Below, piece after piece: positions 23,075 to 35,072 of a DNA stretch of 64,000 nucleotides; position 1 is the stretch's first letter, and every line of letters begins with the position of its first letter. Source of the stretch: Platycnemis pennipes (Eukaryota; Arthropoda; Insecta; Odonata; Platycnemididae); the NCBI GenBank assembly GCA_933228895.1, contig OW121852.1, positions 101,329,544 through 101,393,543 of the forward strand, read 5' to 3'. Below the pieces are notes generated by a model. That model saw only the letters and a list, made by a program, of their open reading frames with translations, did not search any database and was not told the DNA's origin. The translations under genes and the position numbers were made by a program.

Positions 23075-23674
23075 TCCGTGCAACAAAAATATTACGCAAC
23101 TAAGCTAATGCGCAGAATCAACATATTTACCTATCGCCGTCACAGTATCTTTGTTAACCGTACCAGCTTCCGTAGCTTCTTTAGAAAATGACAGAGAATA
23201 GGTCAACAACCTTTTACCCAATCATTGACACCTCGTAGGAGTTTTATGATTATTATGATGAGACTTGATTTTGAAATATGGCGGAATAAGACATTCATTT
23301 GCTAAAGGGAACCGCGCTATATGAAGGGTCCTTTTCATGGTTACAGATGCTATAAGAAAATAATAAAATTTTTATATGCCCAATTGACAGTTTTCTCATT
23401 TAAACGGAAAGGGTATAATAAGGCAAATCCATGTTATGAAACGTACCTATTACCCATATACTGCTTAAATATTCTTTCACTACATAGCAGGATGCAAACC
23501 AAACAAATATCTTAGGCAGGACCATATTTTTTAAAACATGTCTAGACATTCCTTTTTTATGTGTGCAGATAATTACTTGAACACTTACACATCACCAAAA
23601 GTTACAATTTAGCATTCATATTAATAGGTTTTAGACGCAGGATCCTTTTTGCTGAAATTAATATATTAATAATT

Positions 23675-23728
23675 ACCTCATCTTAAGGTACTATAGCACA
23701 GTCTACTATAGTACCTTAAGATGAGGTG
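23675..23728. repeat. Inverted repeat, 22-bp perfect arms
   Basis: Arms ACCTCATCTTAAGGTACTAT(AG) and its exact complement flank a spacer of about 9 nt (CACAGTCTA). It is followed at once by a second near-palindrome. Confidence 0.92.
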
Positions 23729-23758
23729 ATGCAACTACTGAATTCAGCAGTTGCATCC
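23729..23758. repeat. 30-bp near-perfect palindrome
   Basis: It runs from GATGCAACT to AGTTGCATC around the centre CTGAATTCAG, with one mismatched pair. It abuts the preceding inverted repeat, repeating the two-palindrome layout at 2585-2680. Confidence 0.85.
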
Positions 23759-23984
23759 CAAGTAGCTTACCACATGCGTCCACTAAGAAAGCTGAGTTAA
23801 ATCTGAGGCCCATTGCAATGTTTAGCTCTTCCCTGGTTCACCACATGCGTTGGGATGCCATTAGATTCTGAGAAGCTCGAGTGCACATGCTTTATAGTGT
23901 CGGGCCCTGGTGGGTGCATGCCTGAGTGCAGCATATAAGGCCTTGGTCCTGAGCGTGTTAAACCTATCAAGCAGTTTGAAATTT

Positions 23985-24269
23985 GTTTCCAAGGTATAAA
24001 AACATGAGAAAGAAATTTAAATCAAGATCTGGATTAAAGTATAACATCTTTTAGAATTGATCCATTCAGATGTTTTAGGGCCCATGGAACCAATTCAACT
24101 TTAGTTGGTGGAAGATATGATGCGACATTCAAAGACAATTGTACCAATATGTACTAGGCGAAGATATATACTCACATGTAAGATTGAAGTGTTTGGAAAA
24201 TTCAAGAGATACTTAAGTAGAAATGGAAAAGGAGTAAAGGATCAAAGGACCAATGGACAGGCAATGGAG
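23985..24269 (+). mobile_element. Copia (Ty1) retrotransposon remnant, integrase 5' part
   Basis: The frame LELIHSDVLGPMEP (from 24051) is the signature opening of the Copia integrase core, with the first catalytic Asp in HSDV. Stops and frameshifts follow. The element is cut at 24269 by a hAT insertion and resumes at 25649. Confidence 0.75.
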
Positions 24270-25648
24270 CAGTGGCGAAGCTGAAGGGTAGTCTGGGAGC
24301 CTGAGAATACCCAAAATGATAACAGTAACACATATACTATTTTTTCAGCTCTGTCATGCATTTTATGTTGCCGAGAAAGCATAGGAAAAATAAATATAGC
24401 CTATATTTCTGCACATTGCGTTGCGTTGAAGTGGTTTGGATGTTTTGGAGGCTTGGGAGTCTGGCTGCTGGTAGACTCCAAATGGCGGGATGGCGCATGC
24501 ACCTGCACCATGCATGATGACGCTTGCACCTGAAACTGCGTGATTCCTGCGCCCTGAGAGCCTAGACACTCGCGCCTAGTTCTCGCACCCTTCCAAGTCT
24601 CAGCGAATGATCAAGAGATGGCAAGACGGAGGGAAATTAAGAGAGACTGATTCTGTATGAAACAGTTCCGCTGCATGTGAAATTTTCTTCGTTTAGTGGT
24701 TGGAAAATAACAAGTCAACCTACGGCTAAAGGACTGAACAACAACAACCAGGATGGACTAGACACGTTTCACTAATTCAGAAGGCTCGCTTTTAAAATAA
24801 TTGACACCTTCGTTGTCCACATGGAATCTCATTTTGAAGACTTCAATAACTTCTATTTTGTAGAATTACTAGATGAAGATCCTGCATAAAATACATCATT
24901 TCCCTCAGCGAAATTGAGTAGCCTAATAAAATTAACTCATTATTTAATAGTGAACAGCTAAAAAATGAACTCATTAATGTCTATTCCAACGAGTGTAAAC
25001 ACTTTCCGGCACATTTGTCACTTAAATATTTTTTTGGACAATGGCCTGGATAAAGTAGGTATATCAAGAAACTGTGGGAATCATAAGACTGATTCAGACA
25101 TTTCCTGTATCAACTGTATTGTCCGAAAGAAGTATGAGTACGTTGAATACAGAGGACACATTTTTAAGAAACTCAATGACGGACTCCAGTCTAAGCAATT
25201 TAAGCACCCTGGCGGTTGAAAAGGCTTTACTGAACAACCCCTCAAGCGTCGAAAGTTTCAAGGAACGCGTCATCGACACCTTTGCCCAAAGGAAAACCCG
25301 CCGACTTTATATGATCAACGGAAAGCATTAAAGCAAATTCCTTAGCCCCTCAAGTGCTGACCTCTAAGCATGGTTGGGTGCCGGAAAATTTATTTCAAAT
25401 TAACAGTGGGGCAAGAGGTAAAGGAGTGAACAAGCATCTAGCGTTCTCTTCGCACGCAATGCATGTTTAAAAAAACTAGATTTTAAAAACCCACCGGAAC
25501 AGAGGGTTATAACCCATTTAAATAGGACGGTACACAACGTGTTAAGTCGACTGATTTTTGTCAACTGGAATATTTGAATCTCTGAAGCAGCAAATTAAGG
25601 GGCCGATGAGCTAGAATACCCAGTTCGAATACCTTAGCTTCGCCACTG
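24270..25648 (+). mobile_element. hAT DNA transposon, 1379 bp, inserted in Copia
   Basis: The ends are CAGTGGCGAAGCTGAAGG on the left and the reverse complement of CAGTGGCGAAGCTAAGG on the right. A perfect 8-bp target duplication, CAATGGAG, lies at 24262-24269 and 25649-25656. Inside, 24965-25331 encodes the hAT C-terminal dimerisation region, but the rest of the transposase is missing, so this is an internally deleted, non-autonomous copy. Confidence 0.95.
24950..25331 (+). pseudogene. hAT transposase C-terminal fragment
   Basis: NELINVYSNECKHFPAHLSL-like residues lead into IRLIQTFPVSTVLSERSMST, then LRNSMTDSSLSNLSTLAV and VIDTFAQRKTRRL. This matches the hAT dimerisation module (the PVT...CERSFS and LRSTM...RL motifs). 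A frame shift lies near 25070, and a stop splits the upstream part. The BED finger and most of the RNase H-like core are absent. Confidence 0.85.
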
Positions 25649-26400
25649 CAATGGAGGTGTATAAACTTCAAGAGAATTTGAAACCTCTTGGAAAGCTGAA
25701 GGCATTCAACACAGCTTAATAGTGCCCTTTACTCCTAAATACAATGGAAAGATGGAGAAAGCAAATTTGACCTTGATGGACATAGTGAGGTGTATGATAC
25801 ATAATAGAATCAGGAGTCTCTCAACATTTTTGGGTGGAGGTGCTGAACTCTGCTTTTTTGTCAGGAATTGCTGTCCATATGCTTCAACAGATTGCCAAAT
25901 ACCAAAAAACGTTGGGAGAGAAAGAAAGGTTGGACCAGAAGAATTGAACAAACAATTGACTCTAGTGCAAACTAGTGCATATTTCTGAGATTTGAAGAGG
26001 ATATCAGTAGATCTAGATATAATGGACTGTAATTGAAAGGAATATAGAAGTATACAGAGAATCAATGTTTAATAAGAATGTATTTCCATGCAGCAAGAAA
26101 TTAAATATATACATATGTAGTTAAACCAAAACCATTAGACAGGTGAATACATTCATGATGAGGGTGATAGCGAAGATGAAAAATAAATAAGGGTGTAATG
26201 TAGAAATGAAAGAGACCAAGGATGTTAATTTAGATGAGGAGAATGCGATAGTAGATACTTTACAGGAAATGCCAAAAATTGAAGAAGTACAAATTAGGTA
26301 TAAGAAAGGGATTTCTCCACAACTTAGGAAATCTGAGAGAGATAGGAAAAAGAAACCAACCTGTCCTTGTTGTCATTAAATAGTCAATCAGGAAGATAAC
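25649..26400 (+). mobile_element. Copia retrotransposon remnant, integrase 3' part and linker
   Basis: The frame GIQHS, then IVPFTPKYNGKMEKANLTL, continues the Copia integrase core (family: VPYTPQQNGVAERANRT), with MVRCMIHN-like residues after it. Near 26310 the linker SPQLRKSERDRKKKPT matches the basic LRRSER segment that precedes the Copia reverse transcriptase. Several stops interrupt it. No LTRs were seen. Confidence 0.75.
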
Positions 26401-26783
26401 AAGGTTGTACCTAAATCTGCTCAAGAAGCCTTGGCTAGACTATATGCAAAGGAGTGCAGGGAGGCTATGGAGAGAAAGAAAATCAAATATGGTAGATAAT
26501 GAAGTATGAACAAAACTGAAATAACCATGGTGGTTTCAGGCATAACTTTGTGGAATAGATTCATAAATAGAATTAAAAACTGCAACATTATGAATCCCTA
26601 GAAATTTGTATTTTGAAATAAACCAGGTTTCCACATGCAATAACATCTTCAAGTGAAAAATCTCTCCTACATCCACCATAAACACATTACACACAGGTGG
26701 GGAAAGGGGGGTATAGTTTGGAGGTGGGTCACTGAGACATTTCGTGCCTCACTGACAGGAAGGGACTGACTGTAGGAAGATAG

Positions 26784-28060
26784 ATAGATAGTAATAGTTG
26801 TTAGATTTCCTCACAATGAAGGCCCTGAGGCACTTAGACCTATTTTTCCATTGTGCCAACTACCCTTATTGAGAAATCAACCATAAGGCCAATCACTTTC
26901 TGAAGGTCAATTGGCCCCTTATGGGAATCTCCCTCATCTCCCTGGGTTCCAAAAATGGTGTACCCAGGTACCTATTTCGAGTCCTCATCACAGTGGGGCA
27001 CTCATATAATATGTGGGATGTGGTTTCATCTACTTCTTCCCACCACCTGTATCTAGGTGAATCTATGATTCCCAGGAGGTGCAGGGGCCTCATCTCCTGG
27101 TAGTGCCCAGTGATGTGTCCCAATACCATTCGTAAATGAACCCTGTTTAGTGACAGAAGTCTTTTGGCAGGGCAGGCCTAGGTCCTCTTATGTGTAGTTT
27201 GGCCTGTCTAAGACTTGATGTGGTTCGCCAGATCTCAGAATGCCGGCCTAAGTCCCACATTCTAATTTCTGCCATTGACGTAGCAATAGGTATGATTATG
27301 ATGAGCATAATTGACCTAGCAATAGGTAGGATTGGCTCTGGCCCAATCGGATTTCGGCTGGAACCAGCCCTTGCCAGCTCATCAGCCATCTCATTTCCGG
27401 ATATGCCTGCATGACCAGACACCCAGAGAAGCTCCAACTTGCTGCATCTACCTATATCATGGAGTGCCTCATGACCCTCCTGCAGCAGCTGTGATTTGCA
27501 CCGTGGTGATGTCAGCGCCTTTAGAGCTGCCTGACTATCGGTGCATATGTGTATCGGCCTGTTGAACATCCCAATCTCCTTAATGGCATATGCGCAGGTC
27601 GGAAGTGAATATAACTCTGCCTAGAACACTGTAGCATATTTTCTCAGAGCAATTGAGAGCTTCCTTGGTGAGCTACAGTTGCACACCCCTGCTCCGGCTC
27701 TTCCTTCTTTCCAGGAGCCATCTGTATACCATACATTGGCCCCAGAATGAAGTTCTTTCCCCTTTCCTCTAGAGCACTGTTCCCTGTCAGGAAAGCTGGT
27801 CTTGAAATAGAGGAGTGATTGGTTGAAGCTGGCTATCATTCCAATGCTGCCCATCTCAAGGATGGGACTCGACTTCATGAGCTCCATCCAAACTTGTCTG
27901 CGACCAAAGGAACTTCCATTGCCATACCACTGTCCCATACATTTGAGACGATAAGCCTGTCCTCGCCTGCACCTATGCTTCCACATGAAGTGGAATGAGG
28001 TTAAGCAGAGTTTCTAGCAACAGAGTTGGGGTTGTTCTGACTGTAGGAAAGGATAGAAGT
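26784..28060 (-). mobile_element. Non-LTR retrotransposon of the I/LOA/R1 group, 5'-truncated (RNase H and C-terminal region)
   Basis: Reading from 28020 down: a post-RT segment (LETLLNLIPLHVEA), then an RNase H domain with VWYTDGSWKEG, AELYSLPTC, IHICTDSQAALKAL and WVSGHAGISGNEMADELA. All four acidic or His positions of RNase H are still present, but a TAG lies right before AELYS (near 27622). The C-terminal region has MVLGHITGHYQEM and HILYECPTVMRTRNRYLG. A short GATA-type tail (26778-26793) marks the 3' end. Frame breaks near 27140 make it inactive. Confidence 0.8.
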
Positions 28061-28169
28061 GGAGGAGGGCCCCTATAAGTGAATGGTGGGGGAGGGTTTA
28101 AGGTGTTAATTAACAATAATATAATATCCTATATTGGAGCTCTAAGGAGGCGCTGTGGAAGGTGAGGGG

Positions 28170-28620
28170 TTTGGGGTCGAGGTGTTGGCATCGACATGTA
28201 TATAATAGATTTTGCATGTGGACAGATTCCAAAGGACCTATGTTTTTAGCCTATTTAAATTCATTGAATTCAAAACTAAAAATTGCTTGTGGCATAGAAA
28301 ATAACAATTCACTCAACTTCCTTGATTTAAATATTTTTCACATGAACAACCACTTTGAGTTCTCCATCTTTAAGAAATGTTCATATGCAGACAAAGCGAT
28401 TCACCCCAGAAGCAATCCCACCTTTTATTCTATGATTCACAGGTTGGTGAACATCCCTATGGCACAAAAAAATCTGAATAAAGAATTGGCTACGATAAAA
28501 TAAATAGGTAAAAACAATGGGCACTAAGAGCAGTTCATTAAAAAATTGTACTGTAAGAAAATACATAAACTGGCAGTCAAAGAATTTATAAGTCCCAACC
28601 ATGGTAAGAGTCTACAGCCA
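28170..28620 (+). mobile_element. Penelope-like element, C-terminal RT fragment
   Basis: The frame includes RHVYNRFCMWTDSK at the position where PLE reverse transcriptases have YVDD, so the catalytic box is lost. Then come NNNSLNFLDLNIFHMN, FSIFKKCSYADKAIH and STMIHRLVNIPMAQK-like residues (as FYSMIHRLVNIPM), all typical of Poseidon/Neptune-type PLEs. The reading runs past two stops at 28501-28535 with KNNGH and EQFIKKLYCKKIHK. No GIY-YIG endonuclease domain was found. Confidence 0.8.
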
Positions 28621-28688
28621 AAAAATTCTTAAAAATAACCATGATAGTGACTTTAAATTTGAAATTTTCATGCAGAAAATAAAGGAAC

Positions 28689-29395
28689 CTACCTACTTCC
28701 CAAGGCGCAACTTTTAGTGTGAAGGTAGTGTTCATCATTACACGAGAAGGCGTTGTGGGTGAGAATGAAGTAGGATAGTTCGAGTACGAAGTCAGTGCTA
28801 GGTACGTGGGGCATAGGGTGTTGTGATAGGTAATGGCGGAGAGTGGAAAGGCCTCCATGATGTGGGATGGAGGTGTAGAGAGAGGTGATATCTATGGTAG
28901 CCATGATGATGGGTTGGTTGGGGGGAAGGGTGATGGAGTTCAATATGGAGAGAAAATGATAGGTGCCTCGCACGTATGAGGGTAGGGACTGGACAAGAGG
29001 TTGGAGGTAGTAGTCTACGAAAGCAAAAATGCATTCCGTGGGCGAGTTGCACGAGGAAACAATTGGGCGGTCAGGATTATTCTCCTTATGGATTTTAGGA
29101 AGGAGGTAAAAGTGAAGGGTGCGAGGATGTGGGGGAGAGAGGAGAGAAATTTCTTCATGATTCAGACCTTCTGCAGGGCCTCTATTATTGAGGAAGGAGG
29201 TGATGTCAAGTTGGAAGTTCGCGTTTGGGTCTTCTGAGTGTATGGTGTAAAAGGAGTCAGAAAGCTGTCTTGAGGCTTTGTTGATTTATTGATGGACTAC
29301 AACAGTGATTTGTTGAGTCTGATTTATTGAGGACTACAACAGTGGAGCCTTTGTCAGCTGTGGTGATGATGATGTAAACTTAATGTGTCATGTGA
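28689..29395 (-). mobile_element. Penelope-like element, N-terminal RT fragment
   Basis: From 29395 down: ADKGSTVVVLNKSD, KASRQLSDSFYTIHSED, LLPKIHKENNPDRPIVSS, CNSPTECIFAFVDYYLQPLV, MATIDITSLYTSIPHHGGL and KSCALGSR. These are RT motifs in the PLE order, with the first catalytic Asp kept in TIDITSLYT. The frame stays open for about 600 nt. An imperfect 20-bp duplication (GACTACAACAGTG) at 29296-29347 breaks it near the start. It points towards the fragment at 28170-28620 and stops where the MAP-type motif should follow. Confidence 0.85.
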
Positions 29396-29499
29396 ACAAA
29401 GTTCATATGCTAGAATATCTGGACACAAAACTCTACTGATGAATTATTGAGATTTTTATGTATCATTCAGGCTTCATAATTCAGGTACTAATTATAATA

Positions 29500-29700
29500 A
29501 CTCCAGGAAATTAACATTAATCAAACTAACAGTTTAATGTCCCATCTGGCACAATGGAGTTCCGAGCTTCAAGTGCCTCTGAAATAAAAAAAATCTCTCT
29601 CGCCATCGGGATTCAAACTCGGGCCCTTGGGATAGGTGGTGAATACTTTTATCTATCACACCAACCCGATTCCTCTTGTAAAAAAGATGAACAGGCTTAT
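29500..29700 (-). repeat. tRNA-derived SINE head
   Basis: On the minus strand, GGGTTGGTGTGATAGATAAA resembles a polymerase III A box and GAGTTTGAATCCC a B box. The same arrangement is found at 51.5 kb with a clearer sequence. This is a degraded copy. Confidence 0.65.
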
Positions 29701-30536
29701 TTAAAGAGGCATTTCGATACTAATACATTAATTGCCCCTAAAATGCAATTTCACCGAGTCAAGAAGTGAAGATTTCTTAGAATCTATTATTTGATTCGTC
29801 GCTTTATAAGTGAGGGCATTGTGAAAGTAAAATAAATTCTATATTTAGTGGGGAATATGACACTTTTTAAAAATTAGGCAAGGATGTCAATTTTTTGCGG
29901 CGAAAACTGTGAGTTTAGTGAAAAAATACTGCGTGTAATGAGCCGATTAACGTGTAGAAACACCTTGCAAAGCAGATCATGATAATGACGAAACAAAAAT
30001 GGGGGCAATGCGTAACATTTGGATCTTACGCACGACTTATCATTTCGAAAGCGCATGCAATCACGGATTTTTTGTTAGAGTTGAGCCAAATAAAAAAATA
30101 AAAGCATCAAGGCGCTATTAGGCGCTCACGAGGAGGTAATAGTGAGTCAAAGCCACGTTAACGGGTAAATGGAGGTTGAGGGCGTAAATCTTAAGGAAAA
30201 GCGTCCGTCACGTGACAGCCGCGAGAGCAATGAATAACAAAATCGCATAAATTTCGACCTCCCTCGGGATGCCTCCCTCATTGCTCTCCTTTTCAAAGAA
30301 CACCACCGCACACATCTCCAGGAATTATAATGGGATGCAATGGTCGTGACTATCAAAAACACAGTTGCGGAATAAGATTAACGATGCGGGAGGGATGGGA
30401 AGGGAAGCTCCGGCCGAGAGGTTGAGGTAGGTGGAGGGTGTCCGTTAAAGGGTAAGAAGGGAAGAGATTATGTGCTCGCGCATACAGTCCCGGTTTTCAA
30501 GGGATAAAAGGGACTAATCGCTAAAAATGAGCTGCG

Positions 30537-30613
30537 TATATAAAAAGGAAGGCAAAGATTTTCCCTTACAAGAAGATTGCGTGAAGAGTCAGAAAAAATG
30601 CAGGACAAGGTAG
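30537..30613 (+). promoter_or_regulatory. Possible TATA promoter with tiny first coding exon
   Basis: TATATAAAAAGG at 30537-30548 is a good TATA box. About 50 nt downstream, ATG CAG GAC AAG (30598-30609) meets a consensus donor, GTAGGT. Very short first coding exons behind a TATA box are common in insect cuticle and other secreted protein genes. No second exon was found, so this may be chance. Confidence 0.2.
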
Positions 30614-33600
30614 GTATTGGGGGACGTGGGGCTGGTACGTCGTTTCGTCGACGTTGGTGCAGCGTAGGTGGGTGAAAAAATAAGGTACGTGAGTTCACTT
30701 GAAAAGGTCCGGACTCTTAAGCAAATGTTCATGAGTCACTCAGCCATTCCTGTTACGTAAATGGGACGATGGTTCGCAAGGAGAGCGCGCTTTATCATGG
30801 GCATTCCACCGCGAAGGCATCGGACGATCCCTGAAAACTAATTAAATTTTGTGGCGGACTTGTGAACGAGGTGAATGGCTTTTGAGCCAGACTTTCCCTT
30901 TTTTAAGCCCCCCATATCCCTACTCTTTAAATGCAGAACTTAATGCCCACCCAATGAGTTTCTCTCCCCTACCGACTTGACCAAAGAGTTGTCCATCTGC
31001 AGGGGTCTGTAATTTCTAAACAGTCTAAAATTCAGCAGGGGTCTCCACTTTACTAAATGCCATCAATCTATCTTCTGTCTCCTTCAAACACTTCCAGCCA
31101 AATGAAAACACTACTTGCGAAAAGAGTATGGCAGGGCCCTTTTCTACCACTGTTATTTTTGCGGAACTATTAAAGATGGTAGCATTAGGTCATGGCTGAA
31201 GTCTCCACTTAAATAAAAAAATGGAAGTTGCTTAAAATAAGGATGTCTTCTTGTCATTTTTTACATGCTAAAATAAGTTTTTATTGTTACTTGTAATTAT
31301 TTATTATTCCTGCGGAAATGAGGTTCGAAACCATTCTACTCCAAAATTCAACATTTCAACATTTTTCCATGCCGGCCCCTAATCCCAATACAACTTCACA
31401 TGAGCCAGCCTTAGGGTTGCGATCATATTATTCAACAGAAAATATAAGACGCCGTATGGTGGGTCACTATCTAGATTCTGAAGTCATGAGAGGCCCTATG
31501 GTAGCGTGCAGCAGGGACCGTGCTAGAACGCAGGAAGGCAGTTCCAGCATTTGCACATTAAATAACAGAGCATCACTCTGAGAATATACAACAAAATTCA
31601 ACACTGAGGGGGCGTGTATTTCCTCTTACATCAAATCACAGATACAAAACGATCAGTAATCAACGCAAAGAATGGAAGCGCTCTTCTCGAATGAAGTTAA
31701 ATAGTGCAAGAAATTAACATTCTCAGGGTAGGGGTTAGTTCCTTCACATAGGCCACCTGCAGTTTCTAAAGAAGTTTTCTCGGGTTTTGGGAGGGGTCCA
31801 CAGAGGCTTCTCCGGATTTAAGCACAGGTGGGTCAGGAACTGATCTTTTTGCACACCGAACAAACATTGCAGTTTCCTTCCCTTCTTCTTGACCAAGAAG
31901 TTTTATTTTTCCCAACATTTTTAGAATGGGACATATTAGTTCAAGGGAAAAGCCTGGGCGGGCTATACCTATCTAACAGAATATCGATGTTATTAAACTA
32001 CAATACCCACAGCAAGCACAGGTGCAAATTAATCGAAAAGTTTTTTTTGCAACGAAATAAAGGACGAAATGTAATATATATGCGAAACAATAAAGAAATA
32101 TGGATAAGTGAAGGTTGTTTCATAATTATAAGACGCAGGAAAGCGTTTTTATTCATATAAATATGGAGAATACAAATACAGTGAGAATCTTCGGAGTGTC
32201 AAATCAATACCTCAGAAATCAGATGAATAAAAAAACACAAATTGAGTTATCCACAGCCTTGAAATTTTTGGCATAAAATATCATTCATTAAAATTAGAAG
32301 TAAAATGATACTGGTTATATGGTTGGTTTGGTGGCCTCAGTTTTGGCTTCTAGTTCTGCATCCCGCGTAAGGTGGATTTCGGCGTAGTACTCCGTCCGTC
32401 GAACGGGACGCATAACTGGACTACTGGAGTCCTTCACTAGGAGCAAGGCAAAAAATGCAATTTTATGTAAAAAATATTCAAGGTTGGTGGATAAAAATAT
32501 GATAATATTTAAAATTTCTCTTTAAATCGGCGTTTCAAACTTGACAGAGATCAATAAAATAGGCTCATACAAGATAATAATTACCCTTGACTAATAGGTA
32601 CCATAAAGAACAGAGCTCAGACAGACTGGAGAAAATGCATCGGCACATATACGGACAGTGTTTCTAGAATGACTGAAAGCTGCTCAGTGGCGAAAATGAA
32701 GGAAGTAGCGCCATGGAAGAAAATTGCAGCGCTTCCAAAGACTGCCTAATCCACCGCTAGCAACCTGAATACAAAGGGGAATTCTACTGAATCAAGCACT
32801 AAAATGAATGAGCGCTGTAGATAATTCATAGAATTCGTTGTTAAGCTTTGAACTCCATCCTGTTCACGGCGTTATGTGAGAGTTAAGACTGATATCTTTA
32901 TCATGGGAGTTTAGACCGTGCCGAAATAGGCTTAAAAAATTATAGTAATAAAGAGGAAGAGTTCTTGCCAGCCCAATTAATTTTAGGGATAGGAATAAAA
33001 AAGTTTCTGCGATAGAGAATCATTAACAAAGTAGAGCTGATGTGAATAGGATTGGGTCGCTAAGATTATGCAGGTATATGGTGGGCATATTTAGTCTTCC
33101 CTATGACCCCACCATTTTTTAGCGGCTTGGATCTATATTTTGAGACCGAGAAATAAAATGTATGAATCGATATGAAGATAGCTCGACTTAGTTACGTGTC
33201 AGAAGAAGGTGCAAAAATATATCCATCTTTGGGGGAATTTTTTACTAACCCTGATGTCAACCAGAAAGTTATATTGAACACAATAATTACCAAATGAAGA
33301 ACCTTAGCTGGAAAATGTATAATAACTTCCCAAATACTCGTAAATATAACCGTAGGATTACCATAAGATATAATCATGATCCAATGATAACCTCTTGAAG
33401 CTATAAAATCATGCGCACTCAATCCAAATGAAAATAAAAAGCTGATTAAAAAGTTTTTCTTTTGATGACAATGTGTTGCCCAAAAACAAAAACGCAATCA
33501 TTGCCTCAGTTTTTGATGCCACTCTAAAATGAATATCTATCTCTGAGGTATAAAAACGTTGGCTGTTTTTCCGACTTCAACATTGGCCTTTCCACCGTCG

Positions 33601-35002
33601 GTAGCAAAAACTGAACTGCATTTGAATGGATGTTTATGGGTCGATTCTTCCAGAATATTCAGTCCACAAAGTTGATTAAGGACAAATTTATGGGTATAAA
33701 TACCATTAGGTATAAATGTAATAGCGGCATAGGGAAAGAGTTTAGTCGGAAAATGTAGACCCGGGTTCTGAGCGATATCCTTTAGGTGGTTCAAGTTACG
33801 TGATCAAGAAAACTACAAGCAGTACAAACAGAGGGACTGGATCAGTACCCCTAGTTCTCAACAATTAGCTTTAAAACAAGAGCTGTCTACTTTCAACAAA
33901 CCGACCGACCTTCGGGAAGATACGAGCCTTAGAATCGGTAGCTCAAGAAAAGGCTTGGTTTTTTCCTCTGGGTCATTTTTCTGTGACCCTGACTCAAGCT
34001 TTCGATACTGCATCCCATTATAATTTAATTATTTATTTTAGTCTACTTTCCAAACCTTGAGATCATTGTGTAATTTTAGCGTTGAGGTATTCATGAATTT
34101 TTAATACCCACTGCTGTAATTCTGATAGCACTTTTCACTTTTATATGCTTTGGAAATTACTCTTGATTAACATTTCTATCGTAACCAGAAAAGAATGCGA
34201 AAGCGAGGAGTGACTCACAAAAGAGCGTACCCAGTGAAGCCTACTTTTGGAAAAGGAACCTAGCGTCCCAGGAATTTTTAGAAGTCTATTTGACATTGGT
34301 AGCCCAGACATCCGCCAGTGAGTCGGTCTTAAAAGTTCTTGTTTTGACATATCCATATTACTTTTAAAAAATACGAGTCTAAGTGAAGCATATGGGTAAA
34401 ATTCTAGGAAGATATTTTTGCCGACGTTGGAATCCTGGTCGGCATAACGCGGCGACCTGATAACAAAAATCGCAGCATTAAATCCCGCCAAAGACAAAAA
34501 TATAGTATTTGTCTTAGGATTATGTTTCAGTCGAAAGGTATAATATACCTATTATGAATATTATGTTCTTCCACAAAATAAAATACATATAATATAATAC
34601 TTCAAAAAACTTAAATTACCACCTGTGAACGAAGGATGGAAACATTTCTCCGGCAGAAATTTAAGACAGTTACATTACTAAAGATATAATAGGATTAAGA
34701 ACCCCAGTGTACTGGGACAGTGGCAGCTTGGATCATTAAGATAAAATTATTGAGTTAAAAAGCAGGGCAGAGAGGTTTAAATTGCCCTATTTTCCGTGAC
34801 TAACGAGGAACAGTGATAAAATTGATCGATTCTCAAGGGGTAATTAGGATAGGTAATGCAGATTTTAAGGCCCTTTTGTATACGTATATCCACTATAGAT
34901 GCGTGATCCTTGCATATCATATAAAAACTAAGCGTTGTAGTGTAATCCTAACATGGAATAAATAGTATTTTCTGCTTAAGTCAGTAGTGTTGTAACCTTT
35001 AG

Positions 35003-35072
35003 TGCATGCGCGTACGCAGTACATATTTGGTGATTATTAACCCCTTGCAAAACGCCCTCGAGATGGCTAGCA
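35003..35072 (-). repeat. Dispersed repeat, copy 2
   Basis: GTGCATGCGCGTACG, then TTTGGTGATTATTAACCCC and GAGATGGCTAGCAGGGTA, align with copies at 2770 and 56318. Confidence 0.4.
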
